Below the pieces are notes generated by a model. It was not told the origin of the DNA. It searched no databases and was given only the letters and a program-made list of their open reading frames with translations. 64,000 nucleotides of DNA from NCBI GenBank assembly GCA_963785065.1, contig CAWATX010000004.1:1195177-1259176 (forward strand), given 5' to 3'. Positions within the stretch are counted from its first letter, which is position 1, and each line of letters starts with the position of its first letter. The DNA comes from CAVSRC01 sp963785065. Lineage in GTDB: Bacteria > Pseudomonadota > Alphaproteobacteria > Rhizobiales > Kaistiaceae. Positions 34,147 to 43,143 of this stretch are shown one piece after another. The position numbers and the translations under genes are program-made.

Positions 34147-37100
34147 ATGACGACTTCCTCCGCCCTCGCGGCTGCGCCCGCGGCCGGGATACTGCCGCCC
34201 GCATCGCGTCCCGATTCCGCCGGCTGCCTCGCCGCCTCCGCCCAGCTCCTCCTTCCGCACCTCGAACAGGGCCGCCGGGTCGACGCTCCAGCGCTCCGCA
34301 CCGCCATGGAGCAAGCCTTTGGCGCCTCCGATGCGGCCGGCGCATGGGATTGGAAGGCAGGCTACGATGCCTGCGAGGCCGCGACCGTTCTCTTTCTCCG
34401 CAAATACGGAAGGGCGCTGCTGCGTAAGGCCGGGTCTCCCGCTCAAGCCCTGCCCATGCTGGAGAAGGTCGTCGGCCTCCTGCCCACGCACACGCGCCGC
34501 TCGACCGAGAGTGAGGCCCATCAGCAGTTCTCGACGCCGATCTCGCTTGGCCTCGCCGTCGCGACAGCAGCAGCGATCACGCCGGCCGACCGTGTGCTCG
34601 AGCCCTCGGCCGGGACCGGGCTCCTCGCCATCCTCGCCGAACTGGCTGGCGGATCGCTCGTCCTCAATGAGCTGGCAGAGGCCCGTGCTGCGTTGCTCTC
34701 CTTCCTCTTCCCGACCATCACTGTGACTCGGCATGACGCCGCACAGATTCACGATCACCTCGACCCCGCCATCGTGCCGAGTGTCGTGATCATGAACCCG
34801 CCTTTCTCGGCAATGGCGAACGTGCAGGGGCGCATGGCCGACGCTGCGTATCGGCACATCGCTTCGGCGCTGGCCCGGCTCGCGGACGGGGGGCGCCTGG
34901 TCGCGATCACCGGCGCCAACTTCGCGCCCGACGCGCCGGCTTGGCGCGACGCCTTTGTCCGGCTTCAAGAGCGCGGCCGCATCGTGTTCTCCGCCGCCAT
35001 TGACGGCCGCGTATTTGCCAAGCATGGCACGACGTTCCCGACGCGGCTCACCGTCATCGACAAGCTGCCGGCCGACGATCCGGCCGCGTTCCCGGCCGCG
35101 CCTGGCATTGCGCCGGACGTCGCTACGCTGATCGCCTGGATCGCAGAGCACGTTCCTTCGCGGTTGCCAGTCGATCCGTCCGTCTCCGTGTCGGCTCACC
35201 CCAAGACACCGCGCACCGTTCGCGGCTACATCACTCGCGCCGCGCGTTCCACCTTGCGCCCGGCCAGCACGGCCGAACCCGAGGGCGTCGAACTGGACTA
35301 TGAGACGCTCGACTGGACACCGCCGCAGGGCTCGCGCCTGTCCGACTCCATATATGAAGACTACGGACTGCAGAGCATCCACATTCGCGGCGCTCAGGAC
35401 CATCCGACACAGCTTGTCCAATCGGCGGCCATGGCCTCGGTCGCGCCGCCCAAGCCGAGCTATCGGCCACATCTGCCGGCGAATATCCTCAGCCTGCTTT
35501 CCGACGCCCAACTCGAAACCCTGATCTATGCCGGCGAGGCGCACGCCGACCATCTCGCCGGCGCCTGGACCGTCGACGAGACCCACGACGTCGTGACCGC
35601 AGCGGCTGAGGAGGCGACGGGCGCCGTCCGCTTCCGCCGCGGGTTCATGATCGGTGACGGCACGGGTGTCGGAAAGGGGCGCGAGGCGGCGGGCATCATC
35701 CTCGACAACTGGATGCAGGGCCGGCGCAAGGCGGTGTGGTTCTCCAAGTCCGACAAGCTGATCGAGGACGCCCGGCGGGATTGGTCCGCTCTCGGCATGG
35801 AGCGGCTGCTCATTACACCGCTGTCCCGATTCCCGCAGGGCAAGCCGATCACGCTTCGGCAGGGCATCCTATTCACGACCTATGCCACGCTACGCTCCGA
35901 CGATCGTGGCGAAAGGCTTTCCCGCGTCAGGCAAATCGTCGAATGGTTGGACTCCAACAGCGGCGCGAAGGCTGGGGCAGGTTTTGATGGAGTGATCATT
36001 TTCGACGAAGCCCATGCCATGCAGAACGCAGTCGGCGCCAACGGCGAACGCGGAGATCAGGAGGCCTCGCAGCAGGGCCGCGCAGGTCTGCGCCTCCAGC
36101 ATGCCCTGCCCGACGCGCGCGTCGTCTACGTTTCCGCCACCGGCGCGACGACGGTGCATAACCTGGCCTATGCCCAGCGCCTTGGCCTCTGGGGCGGCGA
36201 GGACTTTCCCTTCGCCACGCGTGCCGAGTTCGTCGAGGCGATCGAGGCGGGCGGCGTCGCCGCAATGGAGGTGCTCGCCCGCGACCTGCGTGCGCTCGGG
36301 CTCTACACCTCCCGCTCGCTCTCCTTCAACGGCGTCGAATACGAGCTGGTTGAGCATGAGCTGACGCCCGAGCAGACCCGCATCTACGATTCCTATGCGG
36401 ATGCGTTCGCGATCATCCATAACAACCTCGATGCCGCCATGCAGGCGGCCAATATCACCGGCGGGAGCGAAGGCGGATCGGGAACACTGAACCGGCAGGC
36501 CAAGTCCGCCGCCCGCAGCGCCTTTGAATCCGCGAAGCAGCGCTTCTTCGGACACCTGCTCACCAGCATGAAGACCCCGACGCTGATCCGCTCGATCGAA
36601 CGCGATCTCGATGAAGGTCATGCTGCCGTCATCCAGATCGTGTCGACGGGCGAAGCGCTCATGGAACGCCGCCTGGCCGAGTTGCCGACCGAGGAATGGA
36701 ACGATGTCCGCGTCGACATCACCCCGCGCGAGTACGTCCTCGACTACCTCGCCCATTCCTTCCCGGTGCAGCTCTACGAGCCCTTCACCGACAGCGAGGG
36801 CAAGCTGTCGTCCCGCCCCGTCTACCGCGACGGGCAACCGGTCGAAAGCCGCGAGGCCGTCGCGCGGCGGGATGCTCTCATCGCCAAGCTCGCGAGCCTG
36901 CCGCCTGTGCCGAGCGCGCTCGACCAGATCGTCCAGTACTTCGGCGCCGACGTGGTGGCCGAGGTGACGGGCCGCTCGCGCCGCATCGTTCGGAAGTCCG
37001 GCGGCGACGACCGGAGCGACCGTCTTGTCGTCGAGACCCGCGCTGCGTCCGCCAACCTCGCCGAGGCGCAGGCGTTCATGGACGACCAGAAGCGTGTCCT

Positions 37101-38529
37101 GGTCTTCTCGGACGCCGGCGGCACCGGCCGCAGCTATCATGCCGAGCTTTCCGCCAGGAACACACGGCTTCGCGTGCATTATCTCCTCGAGCCCGGCTGG
37201 AAGGCGGACACGGCCATCCAGGGGCTCGGCCGCACGCATCGGACCAACCAGCGGCAGCCTCCGCTGTTCAGGCCGGTCGCGACAAACGTCAAGGCCGAGA
37301 AGCGCTTCCTCAGCACGATTGCACGCCGGCTCGATACGCTCGGCGCGATCACGCGCGGCCAGCGCCAGACCGGCGGCCAAGGCCTGTTCCGGCCAGAGGA
37401 CAATCTGGAGTCCCACTATGCACGGGACGCCTTGCGCCAGCTCTATCATCTGCTCGTCCGCGGCAAGGTCGAGGGCTGCTCGCTGCAGCGGTTCGAGGAG
37501 GCGACCGGCCTCAAGCTCATGGATGCGAACGGCATCAAGGATGACTTGCCGCCGATCACCACCTTCCTCAACCGCATGCTCGCGCTGACCATTGAGCTGC
37601 AGGGCACCCTCTTCACCGCCTTCGAGCAGCTCCTCAACGCACGCATCGAGGGCGCCATCGCCGCCGGCACCTACGACACGGGGCTGGAGACGCTGCGGGC
37701 CGAGAGCTTCGTCGTCACCGATCGGCAAACGATCTACACCCATCCGGGCACAGGCGCCGAGACTCGTCTGTTGACCATCAAGCAGCGCGAGCGCAACCGA
37801 CCTGTCGCGCTCGACGACGCGTTGAGCCGGCTGCGCAAGCCCGGATCGCGCCTTCTCGTCAATGAGCGCTCTGGCCGCGCCGCCGTGCAGGTCCATGCGC
37901 CGTCTGTCATGCTCGACGACGGCGAGGTCGAATACCGCGTCCGCCTGATCCGCCCGATGGAAGCGCCGAACGTGCCCGTCCGATTGATGGCGGAGAGCCA
38001 TTGGCAGGAGGCCGACGAGGTGGACTTCGCCGCGGCGTGGACGGCCGAGCTCGCCGAGGTGCCGGAATTCGCAGACTCGACTCTTCACATGGTCTCGGGC
38101 CTACTCCTGCCGATCTGGAAACGGCTCCCCAACGAATCGACACGTATCTACCGTCTGCAAACCGACGACGGCGAGCGCATCATCGGCCGCAAAGTCTCTC
38201 CCGCCTGGGCGGCAACCGCGACAACCACCGGGCTGCCGTCGCTGACGCCGGACGACGCCTTCGCCGCCCTCATCGAGGGCAAGACCGTCATCGATCTGGC
38301 CGAAGGCCTTCAGCTTCGTCGCGTCCGTGTCATGGGCGGCCGTCGCATCGAACTGTCGGGCTTCACCGACTCGATGCGCGAGCGCCTCTCCGCCTACGGT
38401 CTCTTCCACGAGATCATCTCGTGGACGCTGCGCATGTTCGTGCCCACCGATGCGAGCGGTCCAGCGATCCTCGCCAAGGTGATGGATCGTTATCCCGTCG
38501 AGCGCATCGGCGAGCGGGAGGCGGCCTGA
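34147..38529 (+). CDS. Giant fusion of adenine-type DNA methylase and Strawberry-notch-type SF2 helicase
   Basis: 1,460 residues from ATG 34147, chosen because it sits behind the leader (the frame is open 23 codons further). Methylase: LEPSAGTGLLAILAEL (about 150) and NPPFSAMANV (about 217), the NPPF motif of N6-adenine enzymes. Helicase: Walker A GDGTGVGKGREAAG (about 502), DEAH in IIFDEAHAMQNAVG (about 619), VSATGAT (about 661), and the motif VI-like QGLGRTHRTNQRQP (about 1024). Such Sbno-like methylase-helicases are carried by alphaproteobacterial plasmids and ICEs, with an unproven role in transfer, anti-restriction or DNA maintenance. It ends overlapping the next gene by one base. Confidence 0.92.
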   Translation: MTTSSALAAAPAAGILPPASRPDSAGCLAASAQLLLPHLEQGRRVDAPALRTAMEQAFGASDAAGAWDWKAGYDACEAATVLFLRKYGRALLRKAGSPAQALPMLEKVVGLLPTHTRRSTESEAHQQFSTPISLGLAVATAAAITPADRVLEPSAGTGLLAILAELAGGSLVLNELAEARAALLSFLFPTITVTRHDAAQIHDHLDPAIVPSVVIMNPPFSAMANVQGRMADAAYRHIASALARLADGGRLVAITGANFAPDAPAWRDAFVRLQERGRIVFSAAIDGRVFAKHGTTFPTRLTVIDKLPADDPAAFPAAPGIAPDVATLIAWIAEHVPSRLPVDPSVSVSAHPKTPRTVRGYITRAARSTLRPASTAEPEGVELDYETLDWTPPQGSRLSDSIYEDYGLQSIHIRGAQDHPTQLVQSAAMASVAPPKPSYRPHLPANILSLLSDAQLETLIYAGEAHADHLAGAWTVDETHDVVTAAAEEATGAVRFRRGFMIGDGTGVGKGREAAGIILDNWMQGRRKAVWFSKSDKLIEDARRDWSALGMERLLITPLSRFPQGKPITLRQGILFTTYATLRSDDRGERLSRVRQIVEWLDSNSGAKAGAGFDGVIIFDEAHAMQNAVGANGERGDQEASQQGRAGLRLQHALPDARVVYVSATGATTVHNLAYAQRLGLWGGEDFPFATRAEFVEAIEAGGVAAMEVLARDLRALGLYTSRSLSFNGVEYELVEHELTPEQTRIYDSYADAFAIIHNNLDAAMQAANITGGSEGGSGTLNRQAKSAARSAFESAKQRFFGHLLTSMKTPTLIRSIERDLDEGHAAVIQIVSTGEALMERRLAELPTEEWNDVRVDITPREYVLDYLAHSFPVQLYEPFTDSEGKLSSRPVYRDGQPVESREAVARRDALIAKLASLPPVPSALDQIVQYFGADVVAEVTGRSRRIVRKSGGDDRSDRLVVETRAASANLAEAQAFMDDQKRVLVFSDAGGTGRSYHAELSARNTRLRVHYLLEPGWKADTAIQGLGRTHRTNQRQPPLFRPVATNVKAEKRFLSTIARRLDTLGAITRGQRQTGGQGLFRPEDNLESHYARDALRQLYHLLVRGKVEGCSLQRFEEATGLKLMDANGIKDDLPPITTFLNRMLALTIELQGTLFTAFEQLLNARIEGAIAAGTYDTGLETLRAESFVVTDRQTIYTHPGTGAETRLLTIKQRERNRPVALDDALSRLRKPGSRLLVNERSGRAAVQVHAPSVMLDDGEVEYRVRLIRPMEAPNVPVRLMAESHWQEADEVDFAAAWTAELAEVPEFADSTLHMVSGLLLPIWKRLPNESTRIYRLQTDDGERIIGRKVSPAWAATATTTGLPSLTPDDAFAALIEGKTVIDLAEGLQLRRVRVMGGRRIELSGFTDSMRERLSAYGLFHEIISWTLRMFVPTDASGPAILAKVMDRYPVERIGEREAA

Positions 38530-38837
38530 TGTCCCGCCTCGATGCCTCCGAATTGGCCCGCCGTCTCGCGCGCAATGCCGAGACGGTGTGCCGCCACTAT
38601 CTCACCAACGGCCATCGCGAAGGCCGCTACTGGATGGTCGGCGACGTGCGCAACACGCCCGGGCGCTCGATGTTCGTGCGCCTCATTGGCCCCGAGAGCG
38701 GCAAGGGGGCAGCCGGCAAGTGGACCGATTATGTTGCGCCGCAGGTTATGTTGCGGCCCCGTGCTGGGCGGCCGTTTTGCGAGGGCTCGGCAGCTTCTAC
38801 GCAACATAATCTCGGCACGTCGGGGAGGGTCGCGTGA
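38529..38837 (+). CDS. Truncated Toprim-type (DUF7146-like) gene, N-terminal domain only
   Basis: 102 residues. The first ~65 (MSRLDASELARRLARNAETV - CRHYLTNGHREGRYWMVGDV - RNTPGRSMFVRL) match the N-terminal domain of the full gene that follows. At KWTDYVAP the homology stops and the remainder is encoded by a short DNA segment bounded by inverted TTATGTTGCG. It is translationally coupled to the helicase (TGATG) and to the next gene (TGATG). The same truncated copy exists in arm 2, so the truncation is older than the two arms and may be functional. Confidence 0.75.
   Translation: MSRLDASELARRLARNAETVCRHYLTNGHREGRYWMVGDVRNTPGRSMFVRLIGPESGKGAAGKWTDYVAPQVMLRPRAGRPFCEGSAASTQHNLGTSGRVA
38729..38809. 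repeat. 81-bp segment bounded by 10-bp inverted repeats (arm 1)
   Basis: TTATGTTGCG at 38729-38738 and again at 38746-38755; the inverted CGCAACATAA at 38800-38809. It interrupts the Toprim-type homology exactly. Nearly identical DNA sits at 44224-44304 in arm 2. Confidence 0.7.
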
Positions 38838-39874
38838 TGCCCCGCGACGCTTCCGAGCTGGCGCGGCGTCTCGCCCGGGACGCCGAGGCGGTCTGCCGCC
38901 ATTACCTCTCCAAGGGACGACGCCAGGGCCGCTACTGGATGGTGGGCGACGTCCGCAACACGCCCGGCCGGTCGATGTTCGTGCGGCTGAGCGGGCCGGA
39001 CTCCGGCCCCGGCGCCGCCGGGCGCTGGTCCGATGCCGCCTCGGCCGAGTACGGCGACCTGCTCGACGTGATCCGCGAGAGCTGCGGGCTCATGGAGTTC
39101 CGCGAGGTCGCCGAGGAGGCGCGACGCTTCCTCTCGCTGCCTCGTGCCGAACCGCCGGCTGCGCTAAGACCGCCCGCCCCGCGGGGCTCGCCGGAAGCGG
39201 CGCGCAAACTCTGGGCCATGGCCAAGCCGCTCGCCGGCACCTTGGCCGAGGCGTACCTCCGCAGCCGCGGGATCGAGGATCTGAGGGGCTGCGAAGCGCT
39301 CCGCTTCCACCCGCGCTGCTGGTATCGCGGCGACGATGACGACCCTCGCGATCAGTCTCGGGACGCTTGGCCCGCGCTGATCTCGGCAGTCACGGCGCTC
39401 GATGGCACGATCACGGGCGTCCACCGCACCTGGCTCGATCCGGCATCGGCCTGCAAAGCGCCGGTCTCGACGCCCCGCCGCGCCATGGGCCTGCTTCTCG
39501 GCAACGCCGTCCGGTTCGGCCACGCGTTCGACGTCATGATGGCAGGAGAAGGGCTGGAGACGATCCTCTCGCTTCGACAGATCGTGCCCTCGATGCCGGC
39601 GGCGGCCGCGCTCTCGGCCAGCCACCTCACCGCGCTCGAACTGCCCACCGGCCTACGACGGCTCTACCTCGCGCGAGACGACGATGCCGCAGGACGCGGT
39701 GCAGCGGAGAGCCTGGCCGCCCGCGCGGCCGCCGCCGGGGTCGAGGCGCTGACGCTCGTGCCCGCGCTGGACGACTTCAACGAGGACCTGCGCCAGCTCG
39801 GCGCCGAGGTGCTGCGGAACGGGCTGTGCGCTCAGCTCGCGCCGGACGATAGGCCTCTCGTTCGATCAACATAG
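38837..39874 (+). CDS. Toprim-domain protein with DUF7146-type N-terminus (primase-like)
   Basis: About 345 residues; ATG 38837 overlaps the previous stop. N-terminal domain (CRHYLSKGRRQGRYWMVGDV ... GAAGRWSDAASAEYGDLLDV), a middle part with LAEAYLRSRGIEDLRGCEAL - RFHPRCWYR, then a Toprim domain: MAGEGLETILSLRQ (catalytic Glu), AAALSASHLTALELP, YLARDDDAAGRGAAE (DxD) and LDDFNEDL. Related to phage/plasmid primases of the P4 type, without a helicase domain of its own; the giant helicase upstream could partner it. Intact, unlike the arm-2 copy. Confidence 0.87.
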   Translation: MPRDASELARRLARDAEAVCRHYLSKGRRQGRYWMVGDVRNTPGRSMFVRLSGPDSGPGAAGRWSDAASAEYGDLLDVIRESCGLMEFREVAEEARRFLSLPRAEPPAALRPPAPRGSPEAARKLWAMAKPLAGTLAEAYLRSRGIEDLRGCEALRFHPRCWYRGDDDDPRDQSRDAWPALISAVTALDGTITGVHRTWLDPASACKAPVSTPRRAMGLLLGNAVRFGHAFDVMMAGEGLETILSLRQIVPSMPAAAALSASHLTALELPTGLRRLYLARDDDAAGRGAAESLAARAAAAGVEALTLVPALDDFNEDLRQLGAEVLRNGLCAQLAPDDRPLVRST

Positions 39875-39904
39875 CTTCCGTCGCCCCCCTTCGTCGGGAA
39901 GCTA
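39872..39904 (+). terminator. Hairpin after the Toprim gene
   Basis: TAGCTTCC (39872-39879, including the stop codon) pairs with GGAAGCTA (39897-39904). No T-run follows. It separates arm 1 from the recombinase trio and may be a terminator or a recombinase site. Confidence 0.5.
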
Positions 39905-39930
39905 GCGCCTCCAACAACAAGGAGGCAAAA

Positions 39931-41178
39931 ATGTTCGATGACATCTTCTTCCCCCACACCGCCGCGAGGTATCGCGCAGCGCCGCTCCTAAAGCAGCGGG
40001 AACGATACCTCATTCATCTCAAGGCGACCGGCGCGAGACGATCGACCTTACGCAAGTGCGCCAACGATCAGCTGAGCTTGGTGCGCCTTCTGGTCCTTAA
40101 AGATGGCGACCGGGTGAATCGGTCGCAGATCGAGGCCGCGGCTGCAACGTGGTCGCGGCCGAAAGGGCGTAGGTGCGACCAGACGGCATCGCCCAAGACA
40201 AGCAGCCACTTCGTCAACCACGGTCTCCGATGGTTGGCCTTTCTGGGCTGGCTCGATCAACCCCACGACCGTCGTCACCCACATGACGCCGAGGTCTGCG
40301 CCTTCGAGCGGTGGTTGCGCGAGGAACGCGGTCTCTCCACGGCGACCATACAAGACTATTGCCGGGCCGCCGACCGCTTCTTCCTGTGGCTGGAGGGAAG
40401 AGGCACGCCGCTGGTTGACGTCGGCATGACCGACATCGACGATGCCGTAGCGGCTGAGCACAAGCGGGGCGCCTGGAGCCGCCGGACGAGACACGATTAT
40501 GCGCAGCGTCTGAGGGCGTTCTTCCTGTTCGCCGAGATGCGCCGCTGGTGCCGAGCGGGCCTCGCCGCGGGCATCGTGGCGCCCCGCTTCATGGCCGACG
40601 AGACCGTGCCCAAGGGGCTGCCGCGCGAGGACGTCGTGCGCCTGCTGGCGTCGGTTGGGGGCGACCGCCCTGTCGACAAGCGGGATCGGGCGATCCTGAT
40701 GCTGTTCATCGCATATGGGCTTCGGACGGGAGAGGTCGGCGGGCTGCGGCTCGATGATCTGGACTGGGAGAGCTCGATGCTCCGGGTCCGCTGCCCGAAA
40801 CCAGGACGAACTCATCTGTGGCCACTGTCGCGGGGCGTGGGCCACGCCATCCTGTTCTACATCAGGGAGGCGCGACCATCCGGCTTCGGGCGCAGTCTCT
40901 TCTTCACGACGCGCGCACCCATCCGGCCGCTCGACCGAAAAGCCTTGGGCAAGATGGTCCGCGACCGCCTGGCGGGCATCGGCGTCGTCACCGGCCGACG
41001 CGGTGCCCACGCCCTTCGGCATGCCGCGGCCCAGCACCTCCTGGATCAGGGCACGTCGATGAAGGTGATCGGGGACTTCCTCGGCCACCGCGATCCGTCC
41101 TCCACCACGATCTACGCCAAGGTCGACCTCGCCGCGCTTCGCGAGGTGGCCGCTCTCGACCTGGAGGGCCTGGCATGA
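39931..41178 (+). CDS. ritA: Tyrosine recombinase, RitA-like
   Basis: 415 residues; AAGGAGG is 8 bases before ATG 39931. Core-binding domain about 115-205 (FERWLREERGLSTATIQDYC), catalytic domain with Arg in AYGLRTGEVGGLRLDDL, HALRHAAAQHLLDQGTSMKV and LGHRDPSSTTIYAKV (nucleophile Tyr). The extra ~110-residue N-terminal domain is typical of the first gene of such trios. Intact and coupled to ritB by ATGA. Confidence 0.88.
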   Translation: MFDDIFFPHTAARYRAAPLLKQRERYLIHLKATGARRSTLRKCANDQLSLVRLLVLKDGDRVNRSQIEAAAATWSRPKGRRCDQTASPKTSSHFVNHGLRWLAFLGWLDQPHDRRHPHDAEVCAFERWLREERGLSTATIQDYCRAADRFFLWLEGRGTPLVDVGMTDIDDAVAAEHKRGAWSRRTRHDYAQRLRAFFLFAEMRRWCRAGLAAGIVAPRFMADETVPKGLPREDVVRLLASVGGDRPVDKRDRAILMLFIAYGLRTGEVGGLRLDDLDWESSMLRVRCPKPGRTHLWPLSRGVGHAILFYIREARPSGFGRSLFFTTRAPIRPLDRKALGKMVRDRLAGIGVVTGRRGAHALRHAAAQHLLDQGTSMKVIGDFLGHRDPSSTTIYAKVDLAALREVAALDLEGLA

Positions 41179-42125
41179 TCCTGCGCGAGGCGATCGAACG
41201 CTATGTGCTCTGGCGACGGGCTCACGGCGCGAAGTTCACGACCGGCGCGAACTTGCTGCGCCGCTTCCTTCACCATGCCGATGGCGATGCCGCCTGCGAC
41301 GCGGTCACCACAGGGCAGGTCCTGGTCTACCTGGCAGGCGACGGTTCGCCGACGCGTCACCGCGAGAATAGGTACTATGCGCTTGCCGGCTTCTGGCGGC
41401 ACGCGATCAGCCGCGGCCATGCGACCCGCTCGCCCATGCCGGTCGACGCGCCGAGATCGCCCGTTCGGGCACCGCCCTACATCTACTCGCGCGATGAGCT
41501 TGCGCGCCTCTTCGATCCCGCGACCGTGGAGGCAAGTCGGCGCGGCGCGGTCCAGCTGGATGCGGTGACGTTCCGCACCCTGCTTCTCCTGCTGTACGGG
41601 GCGGGGTTACGCTTCGGGGAGGCGACCCGCCTCACCTTGGCCGACGTCGATCTGGCGAACGCCGTCCTGACCATCCGGGCCACGAAGTTCTACAAGAGCC
41701 GGCTGGTCCCGGTCGGACCCCAGCTTGCCGCGGTGCTGGACAGCCACGTGTCCCAGCGCCGGCGAGCCGGGCTTGTGGACGGCCGGAACGCGTTGCTCTT
41801 GGCGAACCAGGACGAAACACGGCTCGCCAGCAGCACCGTGCAGTCCGCGTTCGACACGCTCAGGCGCGTCGCCGGGGTCCACCGCGCGGCAGGCGGCCGG
41901 ACGATCCCGCGCCTGCATGACCTTCGGCACAGCTTCGCGGTCCATCGCCTGACGAGCTGGTATCGGCAGGGCGCCGATGTGCAACGGCTGCTGCCGGTGC
42001 TCTCCACCTATCTCGGTCACGCCGATCTGGAGGGCACGAAGGCCTACCTGTCGATGACGCCGGAGCTGCTGGAACAGGCGTCGCTGCGGTTCGCCCGCTA
42101 TGCGGCGGGAGGTCGGCATGGCTGA
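41175..42125 (+). CDS. ritB: Tyrosine recombinase, RitB-like
   Basis: 316 residues from ATG 41175, overlapping the ritA stop. SAM-like N-domain (LREAIERYVLWRRAHGAKFT), catalytic Arg in LYGAGLRFGEATRLTL, Lys in RATKFYKSRLVPVGP, HDLRHSFAVHRLTSWYRQGA, and YLGHADLEGTKAYLSMT with the Tyr. The open frame upstream of 41175 is antisense-like shadow inside ritA and is not used. Intact. Confidence 0.88.
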   Translation: MILREAIERYVLWRRAHGAKFTTGANLLRRFLHHADGDAACDAVTTGQVLVYLAGDGSPTRHRENRYYALAGFWRHAISRGHATRSPMPVDAPRSPVRAPPYIYSRDELARLFDPATVEASRRGAVQLDAVTFRTLLLLLYGAGLRFGEATRLTLADVDLANAVLTIRATKFYKSRLVPVGPQLAAVLDSHVSQRRRAGLVDGRNALLLANQDETRLASSTVQSAFDTLRRVAGVHRAAGGRTIPRLHDLRHSFAVHRLTSWYRQGADVQRLLPVLSTYLGHADLEGTKAYLSMTPELLEQASLRFARYAAGGRHG

Positions 42126-43113
42126 CCTCGCAACCCTCGGCCCGTGGCTCCGCCGGTTCCTGTGCGAGCACATCGTTACCGAACGGAATCTCGCCCGGAA
42201 CACCCGCAAGAGCTACCGCGACACCTTCAGCCTGTTGCTGCCCTTCATCAGCCGGAGGGTGCGCAAGCCCGTGGACCGGCTGGCAGTATCGGACCTCACG
42301 TCCGGACACGTGCTGCAGTTCCTCGCCCATCTCGAGACGGATCGAGGTTGCTCCGCCCGGACCCGCAATCAGCGACTGGCCGCCATCCGGGCGTTCGCGC
42401 GCTTCGTCGGCAGCCGGGATCCGACCCATGTCGAATGGTGCGGTCACATCCGGGCCATCGCGTCAAAGAGGTCCATGCCGCCGCCGGTCGGATGGCTGAC
42501 CAGGGCGGAGATGGAGGCGATGCTGGCGACGCCCGACCGCAAGACGCGGCGCGGCCGGAGCGAGTACGCGCTTCTGCTCTTCCTCTACAATACCGGCGCA
42601 AGAGTCTCCGAAGCGACCCAGCTGAGGGTGCGCGATCTGCAGATCGGGTCGTGGAACGGCGGCCACGATCTCGCCACCTTGCTCGGCAAAGGCGGCAGGA
42701 CGCGCCAGTGCCCACTGTGGCCGGAAACCGAGCGCGTTCTGGCGGACGAGATCACCGGTCGCGCGGGCGAAGACGCCGTGTTCGTCAGCCGGCTCGGGAC
42801 GCCGTTCACCCGCTTCGGGGTCTATCGCCTGATCGAGCGTTGTGCGGCCAAAGTCCCGGAACTGGCCAATCGGACGATAACTCCGCACGTGATCCGGCAC
42901 ACCACGGCCTGCCACCTGGTCCTCGCCGGCGTGGACATCAACACCATCCGCGCTTGGCTCGGACACGTCTCGATCAACACGACCAACATCTATGCCGAGA
43001 TCGACCTTACGCTGAAGGCCAACGCCGTCGCACTCTGCGAGGTGGGGCAGCCGCGGCCCGCTCGCTCATGGAAGGAGGACAAGGACCTCATGGCCTTCCT
43101 GAAGGCCTTGTGA
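42118..43113 (+). CDS. ritC: Tyrosine recombinase, RitC-like
   Basis: 331 residues from ATG 42118 (MADLATLGPWLRRFL), overlapping ritB by 8 bases. Core-binding domain (LARNTRKSYRDTFSLLLPFI), Arg in LYNTGARVSEATQLRV, Lys in LLGKGGRTRQCPL, HVIRHTTACHLVLAGVDI and LGHVSINTTNIYAEID with the nucleophile. Intact; its stop is followed within a few bases by a hairpin facing the opposite arm. Confidence 0.88.
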   Translation: MADLATLGPWLRRFLCEHIVTERNLARNTRKSYRDTFSLLLPFISRRVRKPVDRLAVSDLTSGHVLQFLAHLETDRGCSARTRNQRLAAIRAFARFVGSRDPTHVEWCGHIRAIASKRSMPPPVGWLTRAEMEAMLATPDRKTRRGRSEYALLLFLYNTGARVSEATQLRVRDLQIGSWNGGHDLATLLGKGGRTRQCPLWPETERVLADEITGRAGEDAVFVSRLGTPFTRFGVYRLIERCAAKVPELANRTITPHVIRHTTACHLVLAGVDINTIRAWLGHVSINTTNIYAEIDLTLKANAVALCEVGQPRPARSWKEDKDLMAFLKAL

Positions 43114-43116
43114 ATC

Positions 43117-43143
43117 GGTGACGGCGTGCCGGCTTCGGTCACC
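43117..43143. terminator. Hairpin between convergent ritC and arm-2 Toprim gene
   Basis: GGTGAC (43117-43122) and GTCACC (43138-43143) enclose a 15-base loop. It overlaps the stop codon of the minus-strand Toprim gene (43139) and could end transcription from both sides. Confidence 0.5.

Larger units (their letters stand above)
39905..43116 (+). mobile_element. RIT-like element: trio of tyrosine recombinases
   Basis: Three overlapping tyrosine recombinase genes in one orientation (415, 316 and 331 residues; ATGA and 8-base overlaps) match the layout of Recombinase-In-Trio elements. They lie exactly between the inward-facing ends of two inverted gene blocks. I could not find convincing terminal inverted repeats for the trio itself, so the limits given are only the space between the neighbouring hairpin and the RitC stop. 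Confidence 0.75.

Noticed and set aside
35890..38088. 732-residue open frame antisense to the helicase
   Set aside because: Mirror of strong third-position GC bias in the helicase gene; composition rich in Arg/Ala without motifs.
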